From: Flavobacterium sp. CF108
GTDB taxonomy: Bacteria; Bacteroidota; Bacteroidia; Flavobacteriales; Flavobacteriaceae
Assembly (NCBI RefSeq): GCF_900129795.1
Contig: NZ_FQWW01000003.1
Location: 62,001 to 126,000 of the forward strand
DNA length: 64,000 nt
Direction of reading: 5' to 3'
Shown: piece after piece, positions 43,705-51,747 of the stretch
How positions within the stretch are numbered: position 1 is the stretch's first letter
Layout: each line of letters opens with the position of its first letter
Notes under the pieces: generated by a model
Database searches by the model: none
What the model saw: only the letters and a program-made list of their open reading frames with translations
Told to the model about the DNA's origin: nothing
Made by a program: the position numbers and the translations under genes

Positions 43705-43857
43705 ATGGCAAAGAAAACCGTAGCATCGTTACAAACATCTTCTAAGAGATTATCAAAAGCCATCAAAATGGTAAAATCTCCTAAAACTGGTGCATATACA
43801 TTCGTAGAATCTATTATGGCTCCTGAAGAAGTTGATACTTTCTTGAAAAAGAAATAA
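43705..43857 (+). CDS. DUF4295 protein, probable Bacteroidota ribosomal protein
   Basis: This basic 50-residue protein (MAKKTVASLQTSSKRLSKAI, ending EEVDTFLKKK) lies 74 bp after rpmG. The DUF4295 family is found essentially only in Bacteroidota and always near rpmB-rpmG. From memory, the cryo-EM structure of the Flavobacterium johnsoniae ribosome revealed a new large-subunit protein named bL38. This gene is my best guess for its identity, but I could not verify that. A strong terminator follows. Confidence 0.85.
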   Translation: MAKKTVASLQTSSKRLSKAIKMVKSPKTGAYTFVESIMAPEEVDTFLKKK

Positions 43858-43876
43858 TTACAATTACAATATATAG

Positions 43877-43908
43877 AAAAGCTACTTTCATTCGGAAGTA
43901 GCTTTTTT
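43877..43908 (+). terminator. Terminator after rpmB-rpmG-DUF4295
   Basis: AAAAGCTACTT pairs with AAGTAGCTTTTTT around TCATTCGG. It ends the ribosomal-protein unit before ftsY. The following 210 bp up to ftsY hold a possible TATCTTTA -7 element (43987-43994) and nothing else clear. Confidence 0.9.
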
Positions 43909-44120
43909 ATTTTTTATATTTGTTTAAAATTTTATAGAAACCAATCAATTTGTGTTTTTTTAAACATTTGTTTCCGCCAGACTCTTTATCTTTACTTGTT
44001 TAAAGAAAACATAAAAGGATAGATGAAGTTGGGGTTAAATTAAAACAAAAGGCGTTCTATAAAACATTAAGATTGTTTCAAAACTCTTAGAAACAATCTA
44101 AAACTAACAATAAATTAAAA

Positions 44121-45074
44121 ATGAGTTTTTTTAAAAAATTATTCTCTACCGAAAAAAAAGAGACTTTAGATAAAGGTCTTGAAAAAACAAAAACTACTTT
44201 TTTCTCTAAGTTAAGCAAAGCTGTTGCAGGAAAATCTAAAGTCGATGATGATGTTTTAGATAATCTTGAAGAAGTTTTGGTAGGTTCAGATGTTGGTGTA
44301 AATACAACATTGAAAATCATCGAAAGAATCGAAAAACGCGTATCTGAAGATAAATATTTAGGAACAGAAGAATTAAATCAAATTCTTCGTGATGAAATTG
44401 GCGGATTATTATCTGAAACCAATACAGGCGAAGCAACCGAATTTGATATTCCAAAAGATAAAAAACCTTACGTTTTAATGGTTGTTGGAGTAAACGGTGT
44501 TGGAAAAACTACAACAATTGGTAAACTGGCTTATCAGTTTAAAAAAGCCGGTTACAAAGTGGTTTTAGGTGCTGCCGATACTTTTCGTGCTGCAGCTATC
44601 GATCAGTTACAAGTTTGGGCAGATCGTGTAGGCGTTCCAATCGTAAAACAAAATATGGGAAGCGACCCGGCTTCTGTGGCTTTTGATACTTTACAGTCTG
44701 CTGTAGCTCAAAACGCCGATATTGTTATTATTGATACTGCCGGACGTTTACATAATAAAATCAATTTGATGAATGAATTGACAAAAGTGAAGCGTGTAAT
44801 GCAAAAAGTGGTTGCAGATGCACCTCACGATGTTCTTTTGGTTTTAGACGGTTCAACAGGTCAAAATGCTTTTGAACAAGCTAAACAATTTACTGCTGCA
44901 ACAGAAGTAACTTCATTAGCAGTAACAAAATTAGACGGAACAGCAAAAGGCGGTGTTGTAATAGGTATTTCAGATCAGTTTCAAATTCCGGTAAAATATA
45001 TTGGTGTTGGCGAAGGAATTGAAGATTTACAAGTCTTTAATAAATATGAATTCGTTGATAGTTTCTTTAAATAA
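44121..45074 (+). CDS. ftsY: Signal recognition particle receptor FtsY
   Basis: This 317-residue SRP GTPase delivers ribosome-nascent chains to the membrane. The NG domain shows GVNGVGKTTTIGKLA (G1), the DTFRAAAIDQLQVWAD insertion-box motif, DTAGRLHNKINLMNEL (G3), TKLDGTAKGG (G4) and GVGEGIEDLQVF. The acidic A domain is reduced to about 20 residues, as in other Bacteroidota. It is a separate unit from the ribosomal genes by the terminator between them. Confidence 0.97.
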   Translation: MSFFKKLFSTEKKETLDKGLEKTKTTFFSKLSKAVAGKSKVDDDVLDNLEEVLVGSDVGVNTTLKIIERIEKRVSEDKYLGTEELNQILRDEIGGLLSETNTGEATEFDIPKDKKPYVLMVVGVNGVGKTTTIGKLAYQFKKAGYKVVLGAADTFRAAAIDQLQVWADRVGVPIVKQNMGSDPASVAFDTLQSAVAQNADIVIIDTAGRLHNKINLMNELTKVKRVMQKVVADAPHDVLLVLDGSTGQNAFEQAKQFTAATEVTSLAVTKLDGTAKGGVVIGISDQFQIPVKYIGVGEGIEDLQVFNKYEFVDSFFK

Positions 45075-45080
45075 TTTATA

Positions 45081-45260
45081 ATGAGTTTTTCTTCTTTTAA
45101 AAATATATCGGCTGTTGTTTTTTATTTTGCAAGCGTTATATGTTTTGTTTTAGCAAATGTTTTGAGAGATAATAGTCTTTCTTTTTACTACGTTTTATTA
45201 GTTCTGGGGATAGGTTTCTTTTTTATGGGAGTTCTTAAAAGGTTGAGAACTAAGCAATAA
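45081..45260 (+). CDS. Small membrane protein, 59 residues
   Basis: An ATG at 45081, six bases after the ftsY stop, opens a frame coding for a short protein. It has two hydrophobic helices (VVFYFASVICFVLANVL and FYYVLLVLGIGFFFMGVL) and a basic end (KRLRTKQ). No family is recognised. The close spacing suggests co-transcription with ftsY. Confidence 0.7.
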   Translation: MSFSSFKNISAVVFYFASVICFVLANVLRDNSLSFYYVLLVLGIGFFFMGVLKRLRTKQ

Positions 45261-45281
45261 TTTATTGACACATTTTTGATT

Positions 45282-45875
45282 ATGAAATACTGCTTTTTTG
45301 TTTTTCTTTTTATTGTGCTTTCTTGTACAAACGGAAAAAATGAAAATAGTAACAATCAAAAAGTAATTGTTATTCAGCCTTTAGGCAGTTTTAAAACTGA
45401 ACAGGCTAAAAAGGTTTTTAAAGAAATTAAAGCTATAAATCCAAAAGTAGTTTTAAGATCAAATATTTCATTTCCTGAAAATTCCTATTATAAACCAAGA
45501 AATAGATACCGCGCTGATAGTATTATTAAAAGTCTTAAGGATAATATTGGTAAAGATTCTGTAATAGTTGGGTTATCAAATTCGGATATAAGTACTACTA
45601 AAAACGGAATTAAAGACTGGGGTGTAATGGGATTAGGTTATAGACCCGGAAAAGCCTGCGTAGTCTCAGATTTTAGATTGTCTGTCAAAAATAAAAATCA
45701 ACAGTTTTATAAACTAGTTTTACATGAATTAGGTCATACAGCGGGTTTACCGCATTGTGCAATAAAAACGTGTTTTATGCGCGATGCTAAAGGAGGAAAC
45801 CCACTGGATGAAGAAAAAGATTTTTGCAATGATTGTAAAAGCTTTTTAAAATCTAAAGGCTGGCAATTGATTTAA
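45282..45875 (+). CDS. Archaemetzincin-family metalloprotease, lipoprotein
   Basis: This 197-residue protein has the extended zinc motif HELGHTAGLPHC (His148, Glu149, His152, His158) followed by Cys164 and FCNDC (Cys182, Cys185). That is exactly the HExxHxxGxxHC...C...CxxC pattern of archaemetzincins with their second structural zinc site. Archaeal and human relatives are usually cytosolic. This one has a lipoprotein signal (FLFIVLSC, Cys15) and is predicted to be periplasmic or outer-membrane. The ATG at 45282 was preferred to a TTG two codons earlier. The substrate is unknown. Confidence 0.9.
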   Translation: MKYCFFVFLFIVLSCTNGKNENSNNQKVIVIQPLGSFKTEQAKKVFKEIKAINPKVVLRSNISFPENSYYKPRNRYRADSIIKSLKDNIGKDSVIVGLSNSDISTTKNGIKDWGVMGLGYRPGKACVVSDFRLSVKNKNQQFYKLVLHELGHTAGLPHCAIKTCFMRDAKGGNPLDEEKDFCNDCKSFLKSKGWQLI

Positions 45876-45891
45876 ACTTTGTGCAGTCCTT

Positions 45892-46962
45892 TTATTGATA
45901 CAAAGCACTAATTTTTTCCCACAAAACTTTATCGAAATCAGATAAGGCCGGATTTTCATTATCTGCTGCATCTCCCATTCTGATAACTACCATGTTTTTA
46001 CTTGGTACTACATATATTTTTTGATCATTTTTTCCTAAAGCCATAAACATATCGCTTGGTCCGGTTGGAATTACGCTTCCTTGAAAAGTAAGTTGTGATT
46101 GTGGTAAATGATAGGAGCTTTTACCATTTAACCACCATAAATAACCGTACCCTAAATTGATGTTTTGTGAAGTTGTTGTAGCTTCATTGAAGTAGGTTTC
46201 ATTTAAAATAATATTATTTTCCCATTTCCCTTTATTCAACATTAATAGCCCGAAGCGTGCCATGCTTCGTGAATTACTTGCATAAACGCTGTTTACATCA
46301 ATTTTTAACCAAGTACCATTCATTCCGATTTTATCTCTTAATTTGGCGTTGAAATAATTTTCCCAAGTCTGTCCGCTTGCACTTGCAACGACATCTTGTA
46401 GTTTTACATAAACATTGTGATAAGCCCATCTTGTTCCTGCATCGGCTTTGTAAATTAGATCTGCAGGATCTACATCATCGGTTGAATCATCAAGACCGGA
46501 TGTCATAGTTAGTAAATGCTTGCAGGTAATTTTGTTTTCTTGTGCTAATGTTTCGCTTGTCCAGCCAGTACCGATGTATTGAGAAACTTTATTGTTGATG
46601 TTTAGTAAGTTCTCTTGTTGTGCAATTCCGGTAACGGTTGAAGTTAATGTTTTTCCGGCGCTCGCCCAATACCAATTTGTTGAAGCATTATGTCCGTTGA
46701 AGTAGTTTTCTAAAACGATTCGGCCATTTACTAAAATGATAAACGATTTAGAATGTTTTAGCTCTAAGTAATCCAGAAGCGGCTGTACGGCATTTTGGTT
46801 CCACTTTAAATCGGCGATGGATTTTGTTTCCCAGGTTGTTCCGGTTAATGGAGGGAAATACATGTTTTCTGATGGAGTAGGAACCGGATCTGGTTCTGCT
46901 GAATCTTTACTGCAGCCTATCAATAATAAGGCAGTCAGGATTGTACAAAGAGTTTTGGTCAT
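45892..46962 (-). CDS. Beta-lactamase-family serine hydrolase, lipoprotein
   Basis: This 356-residue protein has a lipoprotein signal (ALLLIGC, Cys17). The penicillin-recognising fold has SAGK as the SxxK nucleophile motif (Ser101, Lys104), YHN as the second motif (in RWAYHNVYVKLQDV) and a HxG-like third region near SVIPTGPSD. These class C-like enzymes include esterases and D-amino acid amidases. Antibiotic resistance is not implied. It is convergent with the archaemetzincin gene, with only 16 bp between. Confidence 0.9.
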   Translation of the reverse strand: MTKTLCTILTALLLIGCSKDSAEPDPVPTPSENMYFPPLTGTTWETKSIADLKWNQNAVQPLLDYLELKHSKSFIILVNGRIVLENYFNGHNASTNWYWASAGKTLTSTVTGIAQQENLLNINNKVSQYIGTGWTSETLAQENKITCKHLLTMTSGLDDSTDDVDPADLIYKADAGTRWAYHNVYVKLQDVVASASGQTWENYFNAKLRDKIGMNGTWLKIDVNSVYASNSRSMARFGLLMLNKGKWENNIILNETYFNEATTTSQNINLGYGYLWWLNGKSSYHLPQSQLTFQGSVIPTGPSDMFMALGKNDQKIYVVPSKNMVVIRMGDAADNENPALSDFDKVLWEKISALYQ

Positions 46963-47056
46963 GGTTTTTTGTTTTTGGTTTGGGGTTTGACCAAAAATAT
47001 GTAAAATAGTTTAATGAGTGGGAAAACTTATTTTACATATTTAACCATGAAGTGTT

Positions 47057-47575
47057 TTATTTAAGTTCCCACTTTGTGCCATTTGTAAATACTACATAAT
47101 ATGCTCTAACTTTTATAATACGGTTTGCATCTGTAGAAAAATCTTCCCATGTTTTTGAGCTTGTTTCGCCTGTTTTTAATAAATAAGCTATTTCACCAGT
47201 AGATCTTCCTTTTCCATAGAAATATCTCCCGTTTGCAGGCTCGTCAAATGAATTTTCGCAATACCATTCCAGCTTAATTGCCTGAATATCCTTTTTACTT
47301 GAATTTTTAAAGACGATTTTAATATCCTTATGATCGGAGTATTGCGCTCTTGATAGATTAGAAGCTACAATTGTGACTGGTGAATTTTTTGAATTTTTGT
47401 TTTGTAAAAAATCATCTTTTATGGAGGGTGTACTATTTTCTTTCTCTTCAGGTTGATGATGATTATTTATTTGGACATATACAGGTTTAGTGTGTGCAAT
47501 GCTTTTTGGTTTTGTTTTACTACATCCAAAAATTAAGAGCAGAGTGCTTAATGTTATTATGAAATATTTTTTCAT
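47057..47575 (-). CDS. Hypothetical lipoprotein
   Basis: This 172-residue protein has signal MKKYFIITLSTLLLIFGCSK (Cys18), a low-complexity polar linker to about residue 60, and a beta-rich C-terminal half (FKNSSKKDIQAIKLEWYCENSF, VRAYYVVFTNGTKWEL). That half resembles small Ig-like domains describing transport- or secretion-associated modules. I do not recognise the family. No motif suggests an enzyme. Confidence 0.65.
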   Translation of the reverse strand: MKKYFIITLSTLLLIFGCSKTKPKSIAHTKPVYVQINNHHQPEEKENSTPSIKDDFLQNKNSKNSPVTIVASNLSRAQYSDHKDIKIVFKNSSKKDIQAIKLEWYCENSFDEPANGRYFYGKGRSTGEIAYLLKTGETSSKTWEDFSTDANRIIKVRAYYVVFTNGTKWELK

Positions 47576-47844
47576 TCTATTTTTAATAAAAGGATTTATG
47601 AATAAAATTTTATTTGAAATTGTCTTCTTTAGAGGAAAATGTAACTGAAATAATTTTGCTGCAAAAGTCTGATAGATTTGCCTGAAAATCTGCCATAATA
47701 TGACATAAGATTGTTAAAATAGGCTTTTTTGTAGCCTGTAAATATTTAGGAAATAAAGTCTTAGAAAAAAGAGATAATTATTGATTAAAGTATTTCTTTT
47801 GAAATTTATAAAGTTACCTTTGTAATTCACTAAATTTTCTTTTG

Positions 47845-47936
47845 AAAACGGGAGTCCTAGCCCTGATGGGAGCGGCATCCTTTTATGGTGGGGTTCACCA
47901 TAAAAGATATAGCAGACAGCAGGAAACAGCTCCTTA
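47845..47936 (+). ncRNA. Probable Flavo-1-type structured RNA
   Basis: The span can fold with an outer helix GGAG/CTCC (47851-47854 with 47930-47933), a CCTG/CAGG helix, and a strong apical hairpin CTTTTATGGTG/CACCATAAAAG (about 47880-47905). The wording (AGCCCTGATGGGAGCGGCAT, AAAAGATATAGCAGACAGCA, GGAAACAGCTCC) is, to my recollection, that of the Flavo-1 RNA motif of unknown function seen in flavobacterial intergenic regions. It lies about 20 bp before the ATG of the following lipoprotein gene, so a leader role is possible. The rest of the gap from 47576 shows nothing else. Confidence 0.65.
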
Positions 47937-47954
47937 TTAATATTATATTTTACT

Positions 47955-48395
47955 ATGAAAAATGCTTTTATGATTTTGGTTTTGTCGCTTTTGTTTGTGA
48001 GCTGTAAAGAGGAAATAAAACCGACAGATATTGAAAAACTAAATGGTTACTGGGAAATTGAAAAAGTGGTTTTTGATAAAGGGGAGGAAAAGGCTTATGG
48101 CATGAATGAAAACTTTGATTTTTTTAAAATTAAAGGCACAAAAGGAACTCGAACTAAAGTAATGGCTCAGCTTGACGGAACTTTTTTGACTACTGATACT
48201 TTTGAAAATGTTTCGGTAAGATTTACTGATAAAGGAACTTTTCTGGATTATAATACGGATTATGCTAAATGGACTGAGGAATTAATCTCGATTTCGGATG
48301 AAGAGTTTGTAGTAAAAAATGATCAGAACAAAGAATATTATTATAAAAAAACGGGACCAATAAATATTTTAAACGATGGCAAAAAGACTAAATAA
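47955..48395 (+). CDS. Hypothetical lipocalin-like lipoprotein
   Basis: This 146-residue protein has signal MILVLSLLFVSC (Cys17) and a beta-rich body that starts LNGYWEIEKVVF, a pattern typical of small lipocalin-like lipoproteins of Bacteroidota. It probably resides in the outer membrane. Its function is unknown. The last 20 bp overlap the start of the DUF721 gene. The structured RNA lies directly upstream. Confidence 0.7.
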   Translation: MKNAFMILVLSLLFVSCKEEIKPTDIEKLNGYWEIEKVVFDKGEEKAYGMNENFDFFKIKGTKGTRTKVMAQLDGTFLTTDTFENVSVRFTDKGTFLDYNTDYAKWTEELISISDEEFVVKNDQNKEYYYKKTGPINILNDGKKTK

Positions 48396-48672
48396 CCAAA
48401 GTACGATTGGGGCTGTTTTACAACAAATTATTCAGGTTAATAAATTACAGCCTGGAATGGATCAGATTGATGTAAAAGAAGCTTGGACGCAATTAATGGG
48501 GAATGGTGTAAAAACGTATACTAAGAATGTTGTTTTGAAAGGAAGCACGCTGTATGTTGAACTTGGATCGGCTGTTTTAAGAGAGGAATTAAGTCATGGA
48601 AAGTCTAAAATTGTTAAAATGATTAATGAAGAACTTGGTCGTGAAGTGGTAAAAGATGTGGTTTTGCGCTGA
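48376..48672 (+). CDS. DUF721 (DciA-like) protein
   Basis: This 98-residue basic protein, MAKRLNNQSTIGAVLQQIIQ...VKEAWTQLMG...TLYVELGSAVLREELSHGK, is a DUF721 member. The family includes DciA, which helps load the DnaB replicative helicase where DnaC is absent. It is translated from within the end of the lipoprotein gene (20-bp overlap), so coupling is likely. The assignment to helicase loading is by family only. Confidence 0.85.
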   Translation: MAKRLNNQSTIGAVLQQIIQVNKLQPGMDQIDVKEAWTQLMGNGVKTYTKNVVLKGSTLYVELGSAVLREELSHGKSKIVKMINEELGREVVKDVVLR

Positions 48673-48706
48673 TCAAATTGTGATTTGAAACTTAAAAATA
48701 AATTTT

Positions 48707-48734
48707 ACACTTCCATTATGGAAGTGTTTTTTTT
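48707..48734 (+). terminator. Terminator after the DUF721 gene
   Basis: ACACTTCC pairs with GGAAGTGT around ATTAT, followed by a run of Ts. Confidence 0.9.
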
Positions 48735-48810
48735 ATGATATATTTGAGCATTAAGCATTTTTTTTATAAATGCCTGATTAATAATAAACAAATAAAAACA
48801 AAACCAAAAC

Positions 48811-49527
48811 ATGAAAAAAGTATTACTTATTTTAACTGTATTATTTGCCTTAACTAGTTATTCACAAAAGAAAAAAGTTGCTGTTGTTTCGTTTTATACG
48901 GATAAAACAATTGATCTTTCGGAGTTGGGTTTAAATGGACTGGCTGCGATAGCTGATTTAGGAAACAACCCAAATTTTAATCTTTCTCCAATTTTAGAAA
49001 AATATCACAACGCATTTTTTAATGATTATTCTAAAAAATTTCCGTTTGATTTACTTCCTGAAACTGAAGTAACTCAAAAACCGGAATACATTGCTTTTAC
49101 TCCTAAATTTGCAAGAGAAGGCGGAGAAAGTGGTACTATTATTAACTATCCTGGATATAAATATATTTATGAAGGAATGAATGGTTCTGCAAATGAAGTA
49201 GCATCTGCTCAAATGTTTAAAGAAGCAGCTGATGGTGTTTTATTTACAGAAATTCATTTTGCTGTAGTAAAAGGATTCGCTGTTGGCGGAACTGGAACAA
49301 TAAAAATGAAAGCTTATGCCAGAATCGCTTTATACGATAAAACAGGAAAAAAAGTATTTGCTTTTTCTGAAGGAGCAAACTCTAAGAAAACTGGAACAAT
49401 CGTAGGTGGAGTTCCTGTTTTAAGTCTTGATAAAGTATTACCTATGTGTGAAAGTGCATTAGAAGAGCTTTTGAAAGATCTTGATGAAAAATTGGAGAAA
49501 ATTGTTAAAAAGTCAGACAAGCTTTAA
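48811..49527 (+). CDS. Hypothetical secreted protein
   Basis: This 238-residue protein has a signal peptide (MKKVLLILTVLFALTSYS) and one globular domain with alternating strands and helices (KKVAVVSFYTDKTIDLSEL, GVLFTEIHFAVVKGFAVGGTGTIKMKAYARIALYDKTGKKVFAFSEG). The last stretch looks like the conserved part of periplasmic proteins of unknown function. It has a Lys-rich C-terminal helix. No family could be named with confidence. It is a single-gene unit with its own terminator. Confidence 0.7.
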   Translation: MKKVLLILTVLFALTSYSQKKKVAVVSFYTDKTIDLSELGLNGLAAIADLGNNPNFNLSPILEKYHNAFFNDYSKKFPFDLLPETEVTQKPEYIAFTPKFAREGGESGTIINYPGYKYIYEGMNGSANEVASAQMFKEAADGVLFTEIHFAVVKGFAVGGTGTIKMKAYARIALYDKTGKKVFAFSEGANSKKTGTIVGGVPVLSLDKVLPMCESALEELLKDLDEKLEKIVKKSDKL

Positions 49528-49546
49528 TCGACATTTGTATTTAAAC

Positions 49547-49580
49547 AAAAAAATCCATTTCAATTGAAATGGATTTTTTT
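49547..49580. terminator. Bidirectional terminator, perfect palindrome
   Basis: Seven As, ATCC-ATTTCAATTGAAAT-GGAT and seven Ts make a fully palindromic 34-bp sequence between the convergent secreted-protein gene and ndk. Confidence 0.9.
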
Positions 49581-49627
49581 TATTTACAAAGTTCAGTAAT
49601 CTAAAATCTGAATTCTAAAATCATAAA

Positions 49628-50047
49628 TTAAAACTGCTCTCTACCAGCAAAGTGAAATGCACCCTCGATTGCAGCGTTTTCGTCGCTGTCAGATCCGTGA
49701 ACTGCATTTTCTCCAATAGAAGCTGCGTATGCTTTACGAATAGTTCCTTCAGCAGCTTCAGCTGGATTTGTAGCTCCAATTAAAGTTCTGAAATCTTCTA
49801 CTGCGTTATCTTTTTCTAAAATTGCAGCAACAATTGGTCCACGTGACATGAATTCAACTAATTCTCCGTAGAAAGGTCTTGCAGCGTGAACAGCATAAAA
49901 TGCTTGAGCATCTGCTACAGTTAATTGAGTTAATTTTAATGAAACGATTTTGAAACCACCATTAGTGATCATTGCTAAGATATTCCCGATGTGTCCGTTT
50001 GCAACAGCATCTGGTTTAATCATTGTAAAAGTTCTATTTGTTGCCAT
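49628..50047 (-). CDS. ndk: Nucleoside diphosphate kinase
   Basis: This 139-residue enzyme balances NTP pools by phosphotransfer through a histidine. [19 protein letters not shown], the [21 protein letters not shown] segment and the active-site [12 protein letters not shown] (phospho-His) are all present. The length is normal. Confidence 0.97.
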   Translation of the reverse strand: MATNRTFTMIKPDAVANGHIGNILAMITNGGFKIVSLKLTQLTVADAQAFYAVHAARPFYGELVEFMSRGPIVAAILEKDNAVEDFRTLIGATNPAEAAEGTIRKAYAASIGENAVHGSDSDENAAIEGAFHFAGREQF

Positions 50048-50177
50048 TTTATATTTTATTAAATTTTGTGCAAAAGTAGACTTTTTTTATGAATTGATTT
50101 TAATAAATTCATAATTAAAACAAGGTAGAATGATGTTTTAACCAAGAAAAGCTTTTTTCTAAACCATATAAGTTATA

Positions 50178-50250
50178 GTAGAGATGCACTGCAGTGCATC
50201 AACACAAAGTAGGATTAAATGAAAAGAGACGCACAGCAGTGCGTCTCTAC
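50178..50250. repeat. GTAGAGATGCACTGC-type inverted repeat
   Basis: GTAGAGATGCACTGCAGTGCATC (50178-50200) is itself palindromic and faces AGAGACGCACAGCAGTGCGTCTCTAC (50225-50250). It lies between the DUF5009-type gene and ndk. The G+C-rich words contrast with the surroundings. Confidence 0.7.
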
Positions 50251-50268
50251 ATATATGGTTAATTAAAT

Positions 50269-51540
50269 TTATACTTTGAATATTAATTTGTTTCTGTAGA
50301 ATATCCATAAAATAAATGTCCAGATACAAACGTAAACTAATGCTCCAGCTAATGAAGCCATCATAGGATTATTGAAAAACGGTGCAATCCAAAAGCTATA
50401 TAAATAATTTAATAAATTAATTTTTTCTCCGGTTTTATGTGGATTTTGAAATTCAATCATTACTAATGCCTGCGGAATTATCTGCGAGGTAAAGAAAACG
50501 ATCATTGGGTTTACACCCCAAATTAAGAATGGTTTGAATCCTTTTTTATAATCGGCAATATCAATTATATAATATAAAATAGCTAAAAATGTTGTGGCTA
50601 ATCCGGTAGTATATAAAACATAACTGCTTGTCCAAAGTGATTTATTTATTGGGAAAACAATGTTCCAAAGTAAACCAGCAATAATCAAAGCGACTCCGGC
50701 AATTGCCATTTTTTGCGCTTTTTTAGTTTTTGGAAAGTTTTGTTGTAATAATAGACCAATCAATAAACCAATAATTCCGTTTACAATTGACGGAAGTGTA
50801 CTTAAAATTCCTTCTGGATCCCAGGTTACAGTTCCGCGATACATATGTCCTTTTAATAAAACGCTATCCAGCCAAGATGCTAAGTTTGTTCCTTTTTCGA
50901 GATTTGCGTCGCCAATTCCGGGAACAGGAATTAAAGCCATGATTGCCCAATATCCTAATAACAAAACGATTCCGGTTATGATCTGCGTTTTTTGAGATGT
51001 TTTTAAATACAAAAGAGAAACTACAAAATAAACAATTGCAATTCGTTGTAAAACTCCCGGAAGTCGCACACTGCTGTAGGCTTCGATACCGCTGTAAGCA
51101 AGAAATAGATAAATTATCAGAATTGAAAATGCTAAAATATTTTTGACTTTTGAACTAAAATTTCCCATTAAAGCATAACCAACCCCAATAGTAATAGCAA
51201 GTCGGCCAATTAAAAGCGGAATTCCTTCAAGTCCGAATAATTGGATTTTTCCAAAAAAGTTGAAGAAAATCCCCAAACAAAGCATTCGCAAAGAGCGAAC
51301 TAAAATTTTGTTGAATGTTGTGCCGTCATAAAATTTATCAGGCATTGCAAGCGGAACGGCAACTCCCATTATAAAAACGAAAAGCGGAAATACTAAATCG
51401 GTCGGGGTGCAGCCATGCCATTCGGCGTGTAATAATGGCGGGAAAACATGGCCCCAATCTCCGGGGTTGTTTACAATTGTCATCAATAAAATAGTGAGTC
51501 CTCTAAAGACATCCAATGAAATCAAGCGCTCTCTGGTCAT
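50269..51540 (-). CDS. DUF5009/HGSNAT-like membrane acyltransferase (paralog)
   Basis: This 423-residue protein has about eleven helices. RLISLDVFRGLTILLMTIVNNPGDWGHVFPPLLHAEWHGC and TPTDLVFPLFVFIMGVAVPLAM carry the COG4299 signature, including the conserved His of the luminal loop (LLHAEWHG). The C-terminal half repeats the family pattern GVNPMIVFFTSQI. It is longer than the copy at 33.7 kb and clearly diverged, so it likely has a different substrate. Confidence 0.88.
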   Translation of the reverse strand: MTRERLISLDVFRGLTILLMTIVNNPGDWGHVFPPLLHAEWHGCTPTDLVFPLFVFIMGVAVPLAMPDKFYDGTTFNKILVRSLRMLCLGIFFNFFGKIQLFGLEGIPLLIGRLAITIGVGYALMGNFSSKVKNILAFSILIIYLFLAYSGIEAYSSVRLPGVLQRIAIVYFVVSLLYLKTSQKTQIITGIVLLLGYWAIMALIPVPGIGDANLEKGTNLASWLDSVLLKGHMYRGTVTWDPEGILSTLPSIVNGIIGLLIGLLLQQNFPKTKKAQKMAIAGVALIIAGLLWNIVFPINKSLWTSSYVLYTTGLATTFLAILYYIIDIADYKKGFKPFLIWGVNPMIVFFTSQIIPQALVMIEFQNPHKTGEKINLLNYLYSFWIAPFFNNPMMASLAGALVYVCIWTFILWIFYRNKLIFKV

Positions 51541-51655
51541 AGTTTTGGTAAATAGGTTAATTTTTTTGTTTTTATAAATTTTTCTATTTGGTTTAGAGAG
51601 GCAATAATTTCGAGAAGAAGGTGGTTATTTGGTTCTCAAGAATTACTACTTATTT

Positions 51656-51742
51656 TTTGCCACGAATTTCTCGAATTTAAACTAATTTCTATTCTTTACA
51701 AGAAAAAAATAATTCGTGATAATTCGTGTAATTTGTGACAAA
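51656..51742. repeat. Inverted repeat of the GCCACGAATT family
   Basis: TTTTGCCACGAATTTCTCGAATT (about 51656-51678) faces AATTCGTGTAATTTGTGACAAA (about 51721-51742). It is related to the repeats at 8738-8815 and 13149-13216. Confidence 0.65.
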
Positions 51743-51747
51743 CTATT

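Noticed and set aside
45892..46962. A beta-lactamase resistance gene
   Set aside because: The SxxK and YxN motifs define the broad serine-hydrolase fold; the lipoprotein form and poor third motif do not support drug resistance.
47845..47940. A 32-codon peptide gene ending KRYSRQQETAPY
   Set aside because: The span is better explained as a structured RNA; the start would be TTG and the codons follow the hairpin symmetry.
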